A DNA stretch of 33,603 nt, from positions 1-33,603 of the forward strand of contig CAIXXM010000091.1 in NCBI GenBank assembly GCA_903923395.1. Reading direction: 5' to 3'. Positions 1 to 8,734 of this stretch are shown one piece after another. This DNA comes from an uncultured Acidobacteriia bacterium. GTDB taxonomy: Bacteria; Acidobacteriota; Terriglobia; Bryobacterales; Bryobacteraceae. The first letter of the stretch is position 1; the number at the start of each line of letters is the position of its first letter. A program made the position numbers and the translations under genes. The notes under the pieces were generated by a model. It did no database searches, was not told where the DNA came from, and worked only from the letters and a program-made list of their open reading frames with translations.

Positions 1-138
1 AGCACTTTTCCCGAACTATAACTCAGCCCCAACCCAACAAACGCACTTTATCCCGCAAAGCTGCTGTCGGGACTCACATACGGCCCTCGATCCCATGAAC
101 GCCTTTAAGCGCCAAGCACTGATTAAATCCACGGGCAG

Positions 139-543
139 CTAACCGTTTTCGACTCTTGCCTTGATATCTGCATAGGCTGCCTGAATCAGCCTGTGCAGCG
201 CATCACTATCCACCGGGCTCCCCGGCTTCACTTTGACGTGCCGCATGAACTTCCCCGTGCCCACTAGCAGTCGCGCCGGATCAGGCAACCCCGCACCCTG
301 GAAAAAGCCGACATTGACATGGGCTGTAAACACGTTCACATACCCGAAGGGAACGTCACCCAGGCAAGCCACCGGACAACCATCATGCATCAACTCCCGG
401 ACTTCATCCCCGCACTCACGCATGACCGCGAACCAGCGCGCTGCGATCAGACCTAAGTCCCGCGGACGCTCTTGCAGCCAGATATCGATCGCAGCGTCCC
501 GTTCCCTCGTGCCATCGAAGCGAAGTAATGCGTTATGTTCCAT
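139..543 (-). CDS. DUF1801 domain-containing protein
   Basis: A 134-residue cytoplasmic protein that I place in the DUF1801 (YdhG-like) family. The match rests on a central hydrophobic segment containing VNVGFFQGAGL, followed by the GTGKFMRHVKV block typical of this family, and on its small size. No signal peptide or membrane segment is visible. The biochemical role of the family is not established, although members adopt an iron-chaperone-like fold. The ATG lies four bases after the stop of the upstream esterase gene, so the two are probably co-transcribed as the last genes of the pnt transcript. The 138 bases beyond its stop hold no recognisable gene or terminator. Confidence 0.8.
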   Translation of the reverse strand: MEHNALLRFDGTRERDAAIDIWLQERPRDLGLIAARWFAVMRECGDEVRELMHDGCPVACLGDVPFGYVNVFTAHVNVGFFQGAGLPDPARLLVGTGKFMRHVKVKPGSPVDSDALHRLIQAAYADIKARVENG

Positions 544-547
544 GTGA

Positions 548-1672
<1,125 letters not shown>

Positions 1673-3052
1673 CTACCTGCCTGCGCCCACCGCGGTCAAT
1701 TCCTTCACGATGTTACCCACCACTGTCTTCGCATCACCGAATAACATCAGGGTCTTATCCATGTAATAGAGATCGTTCTCGATTCCAGCAAAGCCAGGAC
1801 TCATCCCGCGCTTCACCACCATAACCGTGCGCGCCTCAAAGGCGTGCAGAATCGGCATGCCGGCGATGGCGCTCGAAGGGTCATTCTTTGCAGCGGGGTT
1901 CACAACATCGTTGGCCCCCACCACAAGAGCCACGTCACACCGGGGAAATTCGGGATTGATGTCATCCATTTCGATCAGCTTGTCATAGGGGACGTCGGCC
2001 TCCGCCAGCAACACATTCATGTGGCCGGGCATCCTGCCGGCAACGGGGTGAATGGCGAACTTTACATCGATACCGCGCTTCGTCAACAGATCATGCATTT
2101 CCCGGAGCTTGTGTTGCGCCTGCGCCACGGCCATCCCATAACCGGGAATGATGGTAATCGTCCGCGCCACATCCAGAATCTCAGCGGCCTCTTCCGCGGA
2201 TGCCGAGCGGACCGGCCGGTCCGTAGTCTTGACAGCACTGGTCTGCAGCGTGCCAAACGCACCAAAGAGCACATTGCTGAAGGACCGGTTCATCGCTTTG
2301 CACATAATTACCGCCAGGATGAAGCCTGACGATCCATCCAGAGCGCCCGCAACAATCAACAACTTGTTATCCAGCGCAAAGCCCATTGCACTCGCAGAAA
2401 GGCCGGCGTAGGAGTTCAGCAGCGCGATGACCGTCGGCATATCTGCCCCGCCAATCGGGATAATCAGCAATACGCCAAACAGCAGGGATAATAGCGCAAA
2501 TACAGGAAACGGCCAGACCGTCTCTGGCGACGCAATCATCAGGCCGCCGGTTGCCACCGCCAGCCCGAGTACACCTAAGTTCAGATAGTTCTGGCCCGTG
2601 AAAGTAATAGGCCGCGTGGGTAAGATCTCCTGTAGCTTGCCGAACGCCATCAAGCTGGCAGTGCAAGTCAGGAAACCCAGCACCATCTCCAGCGCCAGCG
2701 CCACCATCACGAACCCGTGCGGTGTCTGCCGGAAATACTCCGCCGTCCCGATCAACGCCGAGGCCAGTGCCCCGCAGGCATGCGACACCGCCGTCCGCTG
2801 CGGCACCGCAGTCATCGGCATATAGTACGCAATAGGCACGCCAATAGCCGACCCAATCAAGAACGCCACAAAGATCCACTCATAGTGGACCACCTCAAAG
2901 CGCAGCAAGGTTCCCACCACGGCAAGTAACATGCCCAACTCGCCAACGATGACGCCCCGCCGTGCCGTCGCTGGTGAACTCATCCACTTAATCGCCAGAA
3001 TGAAGCCTGCCGCCGCCAGAATATAGAGAACTGGAAGTAAGATCTCCATCAC
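1673..3052 (-). CDS. pntB: NAD(P) transhydrogenase subunit beta
   Basis: The 459-residue beta subunit of the proton-translocating pyridine nucleotide transhydrogenase, which drives NADPH formation from NADH with the proton gradient. The first ~250 residues are strongly hydrophobic, with several membrane helices (domain II). Residues about 285-459 form the NADP(H)-binding domain III, visible as IPGYGMAVAQAQHKL, then HPVAGRMPGHMNVLLAEA, DVALVVGANDVVNPAA, and the C-terminal block ending in FGDAKTVVGNIV. Length matches the family. Its ATG overlaps the stop of the preceding pntAB gene by four bases (ATGA), so translation is coupled in a three-gene operon. Confidence 0.97.
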   Translation of the reverse strand: MMEILLPVLYILAAAGFILAIKWMSSPATARRGVIVGELGMLLAVVGTLLRFEVVHYEWIFVAFLIGSAIGVPIAYYMPMTAVPQRTAVSHACGALASALIGTAEYFRQTPHGFVMVALALEMVLGFLTCTASLMAFGKLQEILPTRPITFTGQNYLNLGVLGLAVATGGLMIASPETVWPFPVFALLSLLFGVLLIIPIGGADMPTVIALLNSYAGLSASAMGFALDNKLLIVAGALDGSSGFILAVIMCKAMNRSFSNVLFGAFGTLQTSAVKTTDRPVRSASAEEAAEILDVARTITIIPGYGMAVAQAQHKLREMHDLLTKRGIDVKFAIHPVAGRMPGHMNVLLAEADVPYDKLIEMDDINPEFPRCDVALVVGANDVVNPAAKNDPSSAIAGMPILHAFEARTVMVVKRGMSPGFAGIENDLYYMDKTLMLFGDAKTVVGNIVKELTAVGAGR

Positions 3053-3348
3053 CGTTTCTCCTCCGGCGCCCGCTTCTTGAACATCTTCAACATACGGTCA
3101 GTAATCAGGTAGCCGCTCACCACGTTGACTGTCGAAGCAACCACTGCAATGAAGCCGAGTGCCCGTGTGAGGAACGACGCATCATCCGCGCCCGTCACCA
3201 GAATTGCCCCCACCACAGCGATCGCGGAGATGGCATTGGTCAGAGACATCAGCGGCGTGTGCAACAGCGGCGAGACCCGCCGAATCAATTCGAACCCCAG
3301 AAATGCCGCCAGCATGAAAACCCACAGAGCCACTTCGTACTTATTCAT
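3049..3348 (-). CDS. pntAB: NAD(P) transhydrogenase subunit alpha part 2 (membrane part)
   Basis: A 99-residue membrane protein equal to the C-terminal membrane segment of fused PntA proteins such as that of E. coli. Visible features are hydrophobic helices (ALWVFMLAAFLGFELI, then a stretch around AISAIAVVGAILVTG) and the family signature HTPLMSLTNAISAI. The C-terminus is basic and cytoplasmic. It overlaps pntAA upstream and pntB downstream by four bases each. The split alpha subunit (PntAA plus PntAB) is the common three-gene arrangement in many non-enterobacterial genomes and is not a frameshift, because each part has its own start and coupled overlap. Confidence 0.95.
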   Translation of the reverse strand: MNKYEVALWVFMLAAFLGFELIRRVSPLLHTPLMSLTNAISAIAVVGAILVTGADDASFLTRALGFIAVVASTVNVVSGYLITDRMLKMFKKRAPEEKR

Positions 3349-4514
3349 CGTCCGCCTCCACTTACTGCGATCAGTTCCCTGACCTTGGCATGCACCACCT
3401 TCCCCGCATGTGTGACCAAAGATTCCCGGATTACTTCATCTTCCAGGTTCAGCGCCAGTTGCCCCTTCGGAAACAACAGCTTCACCAGTGCAGTAACATT
3501 GGAGCTGAACATCTGGCTTGCATGATAGGGAACATCACTGGGCAGGTTGACCGGACCCAGCACATGAATCCCCCGGTGTATCACCGTCTCCCCCGCAACA
3601 GTAAGTTCACAATTCCCCCCGCGTTCCGCCGCGATATCTACAATGACTGACCCCGGCTGCATCGCCTCAGCCATTTCCCGCGTTACTAATACCGGCGCTT
3701 TCCGCCCCGGCACCGCCGCCGTTGTAATCAGCACATCCTGCTCGCGGATCACCTCCGTCAGCAATTCCCTCTGCCTCCGGTAGAACGCTTCATCCATCGC
3801 CTTGGCATACCCGCCCTTATCTTCAGAGGACCGGGAATCCATATCGAGCACGATGAATTTCGCACCCACACTTTCTACTTGTTCCTTTACCGCCGGACGC
3901 AGATCATAGGCAGAAACCACCGCACCCAGGCGCCGCGCGGTTGCAATCGCCTGCAGCCCGGCCACTCCCGCACCCAGCACGAAAACCTTTGCCGGTGCAA
4001 TGGTGCCCGCTGCCGTCGTCATCAAGGGAAACAGTCTCGGCAGCGCGGTTGCCGCCAGTAGGACAGCGCGGTAGCCGGCGATGGTTGCCATCGCCGAAAG
4101 CACATCCATGCTCTGTGCGCGCGTGATGCGTGGAATCAATTCCAGCGCTAGAAACGAAGCCCCGGTTTGCGCAAGGTCCGCGCATTCCCGCAGCGCCGTT
4201 AGTGGTTCGCCGAAGCCGGTCAGCAACTGCCCCGGCCGCAGCAACGGAAGATCCGCGCGCCCCTCTTGTGGATTCGCCCCCAGCGCCCGCACCTGCGCAA
4301 TGATCTGTGACCGTGCGAAGACTTCTTCGCGGCCGGCGAGTCCGGCACCGCGCGCGGCATAGGCTTCATCCGTGTAGCCGGATTCCACCCCCGCGCCATG
4401 TTCCACCAGTACTTCGAGGCCCGCCTTGCGCAGCGACTCCACATACCGCGGTGTGATTGCCACGCGACGTTCTCCCGGGAACGTCTCACGTGGAGTTCCG
4501 AGAATTGCAGACAA
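3345..4514 (-). CDS. pntAA: NAD(P) transhydrogenase subunit alpha part 1
   Basis: The 389-residue soluble NAD(H)-binding domain I of transhydrogenase, related to alanine dehydrogenase. It begins with the conserved ILGTPRETFPGERRVAITP. The nucleotide-binding core shows VFVLGAGVAGLQAIATARRLGA with YDLRPAVKEQVESVGAKF following. The late block HVLGPVNLPSDVPYHASQMF is characteristic of PntA. The start codon is TTG at 4514. An SD-like GGAGG lies a few bases upstream, and no in-frame ATG lies before the conserved N-terminus. It is first in the operon pntAA-pntAB-pntB. No clear promoter was identified in the divergent region between it and the ilv leader. Confidence 0.95.
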   Translation of the reverse strand: MSAILGTPRETFPGERRVAITPRYVESLRKAGLEVLVEHGAGVESGYTDEAYAARGAGLAGREEVFARSQIIAQVRALGANPQEGRADLPLLRPGQLLTGFGEPLTALRECADLAQTGASFLALELIPRITRAQSMDVLSAMATIAGYRAVLLAATALPRLFPLMTTAAGTIAPAKVFVLGAGVAGLQAIATARRLGAVVSAYDLRPAVKEQVESVGAKFIVLDMDSRSSEDKGGYAKAMDEAFYRRQRELLTEVIREQDVLITTAAVPGRKAPVLVTREMAEAMQPGSVIVDIAAERGGNCELTVAGETVIHRGIHVLGPVNLPSDVPYHASQMFSSNVTALVKLLFPKGQLALNLEDEVIRESLVTHAGKVVHAKVRELIAVSGGGR

Positions 4515-4895
4515 GAGCCCTCCGGGGGAGAGAAGTTACACCTCCCATCCCTGCAGTTTTGTTGCCGCGCAAAACCCGCCTGGAAACCGCCAGGAAAGCG
4601 CCAAATCACTCAGCCTTTGGGGTTTGTCACGCACAAACGGCCTCTTCGGCACGGCCAAACCGCGGCCCATCACCCAGCAACACTTCTTTGTCCGATGGCC
4701 GCACCGCCTCTTGTTCCTCCCGCCAGTCCTTGGAATCCATGCTCTCCAGTTCCACCACTTCCCTCCAATAGAATCAACCGCTTACGAAATTCCCGCCTCT
4801 CTTCCATGTTATTTTTCCCCTGGGACTGCCCGGGCGACCATCCATCCCCCCGGCAACCCCGAAAATCCAAAACGAAACCACTTTGACTTTTCTTT

Positions 4896-4925
4896 ATCCG
4901 TGTCGATCCGTGTGAATCCGTGGCC
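4896..4925 (+). repeat. Half-copy of a dispersed ATCCGTGT repeat
   Basis: Three consecutive 10-base units begin ATCCGTG and end in a GGCC-like terminus. The 30-base stretch matches the right arm of the hairpin repeat at 8649-8717 at 25 of 30 positions. Here only one arm is present, so no hairpin can form. Near-identical ATCCGTGT-type repeats are widely dispersed in many environmental bacterial genomes. That statement comes from general knowledge and was not searched. Confidence 0.75.
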
Positions 4926-5069
4926 TGAAATCAACAACTTACACCTCATCCCTCAACCCGCTCCCCCTCACCCTCCCACCCCAAAAACGTCGGAACGAAA
5001 CCACCGTATGGAATCTTTATATCTCCTCCGCCCCTATCTTCATATAAAAATTACTAATACAAATCGCTG

Positions 5070-5098
5070 TTCTCATTTGGGAAACTTTGGTGTACACT
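5070..5098 (+). promoter_or_regulatory. Candidate promoter of the ilv leader transcript
   Basis: TTCTCA (5070-5075) and TACACT (5093-5098) are separated by 17 bases and each matches four of six sigma-70 consensus positions. A start site about seven bases downstream would leave only a few untranslated bases before the leader peptide ATG at 5112. The match is modest, and the call depends mainly on its position directly before the leader peptide. Confidence 0.35.
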
Positions 5099-5111
5099 GA
5101 AGTTTCTGAAG

Positions 5112-5201
5112 ATGCCCCTCCTTCTTACAGGACGAATTACCACCGTATCCCTCCCGGTACCCGTTACCGTAGGGATCGTAGTAGTTCCCAGCCCCGCCTG
5201 A
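5112..5201 (+). CDS. ilv operon leader peptide (branched-chain-rich attenuation peptide)
   Basis: A 29-residue open frame, ATG to TGA. It begins MPLLLTGRITTV and ends with VGIVVVPSPA. Thirteen residues are branched-chain amino acids (Leu3-5, Ile9, Val12, Leu14, Val16, Val18, Val20, Ile22, Val23-25), with four threonines. This is the composition of ilv leader peptides in enterobacteria, in which ribosome stalling at these codons reports shortage of charged tRNA. The frame sits between a candidate promoter and a strong intrinsic terminator (5227-5276), all upstream of ilvB. Its last codons contain CCCCGC (5192-5197), exactly complementary to GCGGGG in the terminator's 5' arm. No good SD is present; a short or leaderless 5' end would explain that. 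The name ilvL would be by analogy only. Confidence 0.8.
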   Translation: MPLLLTGRITTVSLPVPVTVGIVVVPSPA

Positions 5202-5239
5202 AGCAGAGGGATTCACAAGATCCAATGCCATCAGCGGGG
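5192..5239 (+). promoter_or_regulatory. Predicted antiterminator pairing of the ilv attenuator
   Basis: CCCCGC at 5192-5197, inside the last codons of the leader peptide, is the exact reverse complement of GCGGGG at 5234-5239, part of the terminator's 5' arm. If a ribosome stalls upstream at the Val/Ile codons, this pairing can form and disrupt the terminator, allowing ilvB transcription. If the ribosome reaches the stop codon at 5199-5201 it masks 5192-5197, and the terminator folds. This is inferred from complementarity and position. Confidence 0.6.
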
Positions 5240-5276
5240 TGCTCAACACACACCCTCCTGATGGCTTTTTTGTTTT
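5227..5276 (+). terminator. Intrinsic terminator acting as ilv attenuator
   Basis: GCCATCAG (5227-5234) pairs perfectly with CTGATGGC (5258-5265). The stem is extended inside by GGGTG (5237-5241) with CACCC (5251-5255) around a nine-base loop. Six T residues follow (5266-5271), then G and TTTT. It ends 21 bases before the ilvB start, so it can only be meaningful if it is conditional. That fits attenuation together with the leader peptide at 5112-5201. Confidence 0.92.
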
Positions 5277-5297
5277 ACGGAGTACACAAGGTCCACC

Positions 5298-7052
5298 ATG
5301 CTGAACGCAGAACACAAGCGCAATGAAGGCCGGTTGATGAACGGCGCCGAAATCCTCCTCGAATGCCTCGTCCGCGAAGGCGTCGATTGCTTCTTCGGCT
5401 ATCCCGGCGGCGTCACTCTTCCGTTCTATGACGCGGTCTATGATCACCAGATCCGCCACGTCCTCGTCCGCCACGAAGAAAACGCGGTCTTCGCCGCCCA
5501 GGGCTACTCCCGCGCCACCGGCAAGACCGGCGTTTGCTGCGCCACCTCCGGCCCCGGTGCCACCAACCTCGTCACCGGCCTCGTCGACGCCATGATGGAT
5601 TCCATCCCCCTCGTCGCCATCACCGGCCAGGTCCACTCCAAGCTCATCGGCTCAGACGCCTTCCAGGAAGCCGACACCTTCGGCATCACCCGGCCCGCCA
5701 CCAAGCACAACTTCATGGTCCGCAACGTCCATGAACTCCCCCAGATCATCCATGAGGCCTTCTACATCGCCTCCACCGGACGCCCCGGACCCGTTCTCGT
5801 CGATATCCCCAAAGACGTCTTCCAGGACCGCGCCCACTATGTTCCGGTCGATGCCATACATCTTCCCGGCTATAAAGTGTTCCTCGATGGTCACGCCGGC
5901 CAGATCCGCCGCGCCGCCCAGTTGATGCTCGAAGCCGAACGCCCGCTCATCTACGCCGGCGGCGGCATCATCCACTCCGGGGCTTCCGCTGAACTCACCG
6001 AACTGGCGGAACTGCTCGATGCACCCGCCGTCTGCACCCTGATGGGCCTCGGCGGACTCTCCTCCAGCCACCCGAATTTCATCTCCATGCCCGGCATGCA
6101 CGGTTCCTACGCGGCCAACCTGGCGCTCACGGAATCGGATCTGCTCATCGCCCTCGGCGTCCGCTTCGATGACCGCGTCACCGGCAAACTGCAGGCCTTC
6201 GCCCGCCACGCCCGCGTGATCCATGTGGACATTGATCCTGCCGAAATCGCCAAGAACCGCGTTCCCGATATCCCCATCGTCGGCGACGTCAAGCGCGTCC
6301 TGCAGAAGATGAACCGGGTCGTCGAAGAACTCAAGCCGGACATGCCGGCCAAGACCGCCAGCGCCCGCCAGGATTGGTGGAGCAAGGTCCGCGGCTGGAT
6401 GGACGAACGCCCCTTCGACCGTTCCCGCGCCGAAAACGAAATCAAGCCCCAGCACCTCATGGACGAGATCGACCGTCTCTCCGGCGGCCAGGCTATCGTC
6501 ACCAGTGACGTCGGTCAGCACCAGATGTGGGCCGCGCAGCTCATCCGCTTCAACGAACCCCGCCTCTGGATCAACTCCGGCGGACTCGGCTCCATGGGCT
6601 TCGGCGTTCCCTCCGCCGTTGGTGCCCAGATGGCCCGCCCCGATAAGCTCGTCTTCGCCATCTGCGGTGACGGCGGCTTCCAGATGGCCATTCCGGAACT
6701 CTCCACCATCGCGGCCAACAACCTGCCCATCAAGATCATCATTATGAATAACGGTGTGCTCGGCATGGTTCGCCAGTGGCAGACCCTCTTTTACAACAAC
6801 CGACTCAGTTCCGTGGCGCTCGAAGCCTTCCCGGATGCCGAAAAGCTCGCCGGTGCCTACGGCTTCACGGGCCGCACCATCGACAAGCCCTGGGAACTCA
6901 CTGAGGCCCTCATCACGGCCATCAACCACCCCGGACCCTACCTGCTCAACGTCAAGGTCTCTCCCATGGAGAACGTCTACCCGATGGTTCCCGCGGGCGG
7001 TGCCATCAATGAAATGGTCTTCGCGCCAGCCGAAGAACCGGCTCTCGTCTAA
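5298..7052 (+). CDS. ilvB: Acetolactate synthase large (catalytic) subunit
   Basis: The 584-residue ThDP- and FAD-dependent acetohydroxyacid synthase subunit, which condenses pyruvate with pyruvate or 2-oxobutyrate as the first common step of valine, leucine and isoleucine synthesis. It shows NGAEILLECLVREGVD, then FGYPGG, the ThDP-activating glutamate in VRHEENAVFAAQGY (about Glu60), a central FAD domain, and the ThDP-Mg motif GDGGFQM (457-463) continuing to MNNGVLGMVRQWQ. Length is normal. The ATG at 5298 has AAGG six bases upstream. An in-frame ATG at 5337, also with AAGG at good spacing, is an alternative start that would remove 13 residues. It is first in an operon with ilvN 13 bases downstream, and expression is probably controlled by the preceding attenuator. 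Confidence 0.97.
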   Translation: MLNAEHKRNEGRLMNGAEILLECLVREGVDCFFGYPGGVTLPFYDAVYDHQIRHVLVRHEENAVFAAQGYSRATGKTGVCCATSGPGATNLVTGLVDAMMDSIPLVAITGQVHSKLIGSDAFQEADTFGITRPATKHNFMVRNVHELPQIIHEAFYIASTGRPGPVLVDIPKDVFQDRAHYVPVDAIHLPGYKVFLDGHAGQIRRAAQLMLEAERPLIYAGGGIIHSGASAELTELAELLDAPAVCTLMGLGGLSSSHPNFISMPGMHGSYAANLALTESDLLIALGVRFDDRVTGKLQAFARHARVIHVDIDPAEIAKNRVPDIPIVGDVKRVLQKMNRVVEELKPDMPAKTASARQDWWSKVRGWMDERPFDRSRAENEIKPQHLMDEIDRLSGGQAIVTSDVGQHQMWAAQLIRFNEPRLWINSGGLGSMGFGVPSAVGAQMARPDKLVFAICGDGGFQMAIPELSTIAANNLPIKIIIMNNGVLGMVRQWQTLFYNNRLSSVALEAFPDAEKLAGAYGFTGRTIDKPWELTEALITAINHPGPYLLNVKVSPMENVYPMVPAGGAINEMVFAPAEEPALV

Positions 7053-7065
7053 CAAGGAAACTGCC

Positions 7066-7593
7066 ATGCAGCAAACCATTTCCGTTCTTCTCGAAAACAA
7101 ACCCGGCGCTCTGCTCCGGGTGACCGGCGTCCTCTCGGCGCGCGGCTATAACATCGAAAGCCTCACGGTGGCCAAGACTTTGGACCCCGATCTCTCCCGG
7201 ATGACCATCGTCGTCGACGTGGAAGACCGTCTCCGCAGCCAAGTCGTCAAGCAGATCAACAAGCTCATCAATGTGCTCCAGGCCACTGACCTGACGGACG
7301 CACCCGCCGTCATCCGCGAAATGGTGCTGCTCCGGCTGCGCTGCGAACAGCCCTCCCGCACTTCGGTCCTCAAGGAAGCCGAAATCTTCAATGCCAGAGT
7401 GGTCGACAGCTCCACCGAAGGCTACGCCATCGAAGCCACAGGTGACCCCGAAAAGCTCGATGAGTTCATCGAAGTCATGCGCACTTACGGCGAAATCGAG
7501 ATCTCCCGCGCGGGCGCTTGCGCCATGTCGCTGGAAGGCAAGAAACTGCGGCTCCAGCCGCCAATCCCCGCACCCGCCTTAGCGCAGGTGTAG
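7066..7593 (+). CDS. ilvN: Acetolactate synthase small (regulatory) subunit
   Basis: The 175-residue regulatory subunit, which stimulates the catalytic subunit and confers valine feedback inhibition in the family. The N-terminal ACT domain (residues 1-75) begins [20 protein letters not shown] and contains the family block [14 protein letters not shown] second ACT-like domain spans about 80-160 ([15 protein letters not shown], and [20 protein letters not shown]). The start is the ATG at 7066 with AAGGAA just upstream (7054-7059). The same frame stays open upstream into ilvB, but that extension is out of frame with ilvB and meaningless. It lies 13 bases after ilvB. Confidence 0.96.
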   Translation: MQQTISVLLENKPGALLRVTGVLSARGYNIESLTVAKTLDPDLSRMTIVVDVEDRLRSQVVKQINKLINVLQATDLTDAPAVIREMVLLRLRCEQPSRTSVLKEAEIFNARVVDSSTEGYAIEATGDPEKLDEFIEVMRTYGEIEISRAGACAMSLEGKKLRLQPPIPAPALAQV

Positions 7594-7618
7594 CTTAGCA
7601 ATTTCTACAAGGACTTAC

Positions 7619-8641
7619 ATGCCAAAACGCTTTTACGAGCAAGACGGGAACATCGCCCCCCTCCAGGGCAAGAAGATCGCCATCATCGGCTACGGCAGCC
7701 AGGGACATGCCCACGCCTTGAACCTCCGGGATTCCGGCCTGACCGTCTGCGTCGGCCTGCCCGAAGGCTCCAAGAGCCGTGCCAAGGCGCTCGCCGCGGG
7801 CCTCGAAGTGCTCACCCCCGCCGAAGCCACCAAGGTCTCTGACTTCATCATGATCCTCGTGCCGGATCACATCCAGGCAGATCTCTTCAACTCTGAGATC
7901 GCCCCGAATCTCGCCCCCGGCAAGACCCTCATGTTTGCCCATGGCTTCAACATCCATTTCGGCTTCATCGCCCCGCCCGCCGGTGTCGATGTGTCGATGA
8001 TCGCGCCCAAAGCCCCTGGCCACCGCGTCCGCGAAGTCTTCACCGAAGGTTCAGGCGTGCCCGCGCTCGTCGCTGTCTATCAGGATGCTTCCGGCAAGGC
8101 CCTCGAAAACGCTCTCGCATATGGCGCAGGCATCGGCAGCCTCCGCGCCGGCATCATCGAGACCACCTTTAAGGAAGAAACCGAAAGCGATCTTTTCGGC
8201 GAACAGGCCGTGCTCTGCGGCGGCGCTGCCGAACTCATCCGCGCCGGCTTCGAAACTCTGGTGAACGCTGGTTACGCGCCGGAAATCGCCTACTTCGAAT
8301 GCCTGCACGAACTCAAGCTCATCGTCGATCTCATCTATGAGGGCGGCCTCGGCTACATGCGCTTCTCCGTTTCCGACACTGCGGAATACGGCGACTACAC
8401 CCGCGGACCCCGCGTGGTCAATGACGCCACCCGCGAAGAAATGAAGAAGATCCTCGCGGAAATCCAGTCCGGCGAATTTGCCCGCCAGTGGATGAAGGAA
8501 AACAAAGACGGCCGCGCCGGCTTCCTCGCCATGCGGAAGTCGCAGGAAGACCAGCAGATCGAGACCGTCGGCAAGGAACTCCGTTCCATGATGACCTTCT
8601 TGAAACGTAACCGCGAAGCAGGCGTCCCCCAGGCTTCGTAA
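7619..8641 (+). CDS. ilvC: Ketol-acid reductoisomerase
   Basis: A 340-residue class I (short-form) ketol-acid reductoisomerase that converts acetolactate or acetohydroxybutyrate to dihydroxy acids using NAD(P)H and Mg2+. The Rossmann motif GYGSQG is at residues 24-29 (continuing [11 protein letters not shown]). The cofactor loop reads GLPEGSKSR, with serines typical of NADPH-preferring enzymes. Later blocks include [10 protein letters not shown], the [12 protein letters not shown] segment and the knotted C-terminal domain with [16 protein letters not shown] and [22 protein letters not shown] precedes the ATG. It is 25 bases after ilvN and followed by a large hairpin repeat before cimA. Confidence 0.98.
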   Translation: MPKRFYEQDGNIAPLQGKKIAIIGYGSQGHAHALNLRDSGLTVCVGLPEGSKSRAKALAAGLEVLTPAEATKVSDFIMILVPDHIQADLFNSEIAPNLAPGKTLMFAHGFNIHFGFIAPPAGVDVSMIAPKAPGHRVREVFTEGSGVPALVAVYQDASGKALENALAYGAGIGSLRAGIIETTFKEETESDLFGEQAVLCGGAAELIRAGFETLVNAGYAPEIAYFECLHELKLIVDLIYEGGLGYMRFSVSDTAEYGDYTRGPRVVNDATREEMKKILAEIQSGEFARQWMKENKDGRAGFLAMRKSQEDQQIETVGKELRSMMTFLKRNREAGVPQAS

Positions 8642-8648
8642 CTAACAT

Positions 8649-8717
8649 AGCCACGGATGGACACAGATCAACACGGATAACCTTTTCATCCGTGTTCATC
8701 CGTGTCCATCCGTGGCT
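8649..8717. repeat. Hairpin-forming dispersed repeat between ilvC and cimA
   Basis: The left arm 8649-8680 and right arm 8685-8717 are near-perfect inverted copies with a four-base loop. Each arm is built from three ATCCGTGT-like units in its own orientation, bounded by AGCCACGG and CCGTGGCT. Only a few mismatches interrupt about 32 paired bases. A one-arm relative lies at 4896-4925. No T-run follows, so it is not a standard terminator. Within an operon it could slow exonucleases or tune cimA expression, which is inference. Confidence 0.9.
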
Positions 8718-8734
8718 TCTAAGGAATCCCCCAA

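Larger units (their letters stand above)
4515..5111. other. Divergent intergenic region between pntAA and the ilv leader
   Basis: About 600 bases separate the transhydrogenase operon from the leader peptide of the ilv operon. Long open frames occur here because the strand is C-rich, but none has a recognisable product, a ribosome binding site or coding character. I therefore call no gene. The region contains one half-copy of a dispersed ATCCGTGT repeat (4896-4925) and, at its right end, the putative ilv promoter. A small ATG-initiated frame at 5008-5100 has some Leu and Ile codons but is a weak leader-peptide candidate compared with 5112-5201. Confidence 0.6.

Noticed and set aside
3049-4514. 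Frameshifted single pntA gene
   Set aside because: The two parts have proper coupled starts (ATGA overlap) and match the well-known split PntAA/PntAB arrangement.
5008-5100. ATG-initiated short frame with several Leu and Ile codons upstream of ilvB, as an alternative leader peptide
   Set aside because: Its branched-chain content is much lower than that of 5112-5201. It has no SD, and it is not positioned so that its end overlaps an antiterminator segment.
4426-5100. Long open frame encoding a 224-residue protein in the pntAA/ilv gap
   Set aside because: It overlaps pntAA in antisense, has low-complexity Pro/Ser content and no recognisable domain, and includes a dispersed repeat. It is probably a by-product of C-rich sequence.
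5100-5297. T-box riboswitch upstream of ilvB
   Set aside because: No T-box motif (GGTGGNACCGCG-like) or stem I/specifier arrangement was found. The leader peptide explains the terminator better.
5652-7100. 482-residue frame antisense to ilvB
   Set aside because: It is a mirror of the codon bias of ilvB, with Gly/Asp/Glu/Val-rich composition and no family resemblance.
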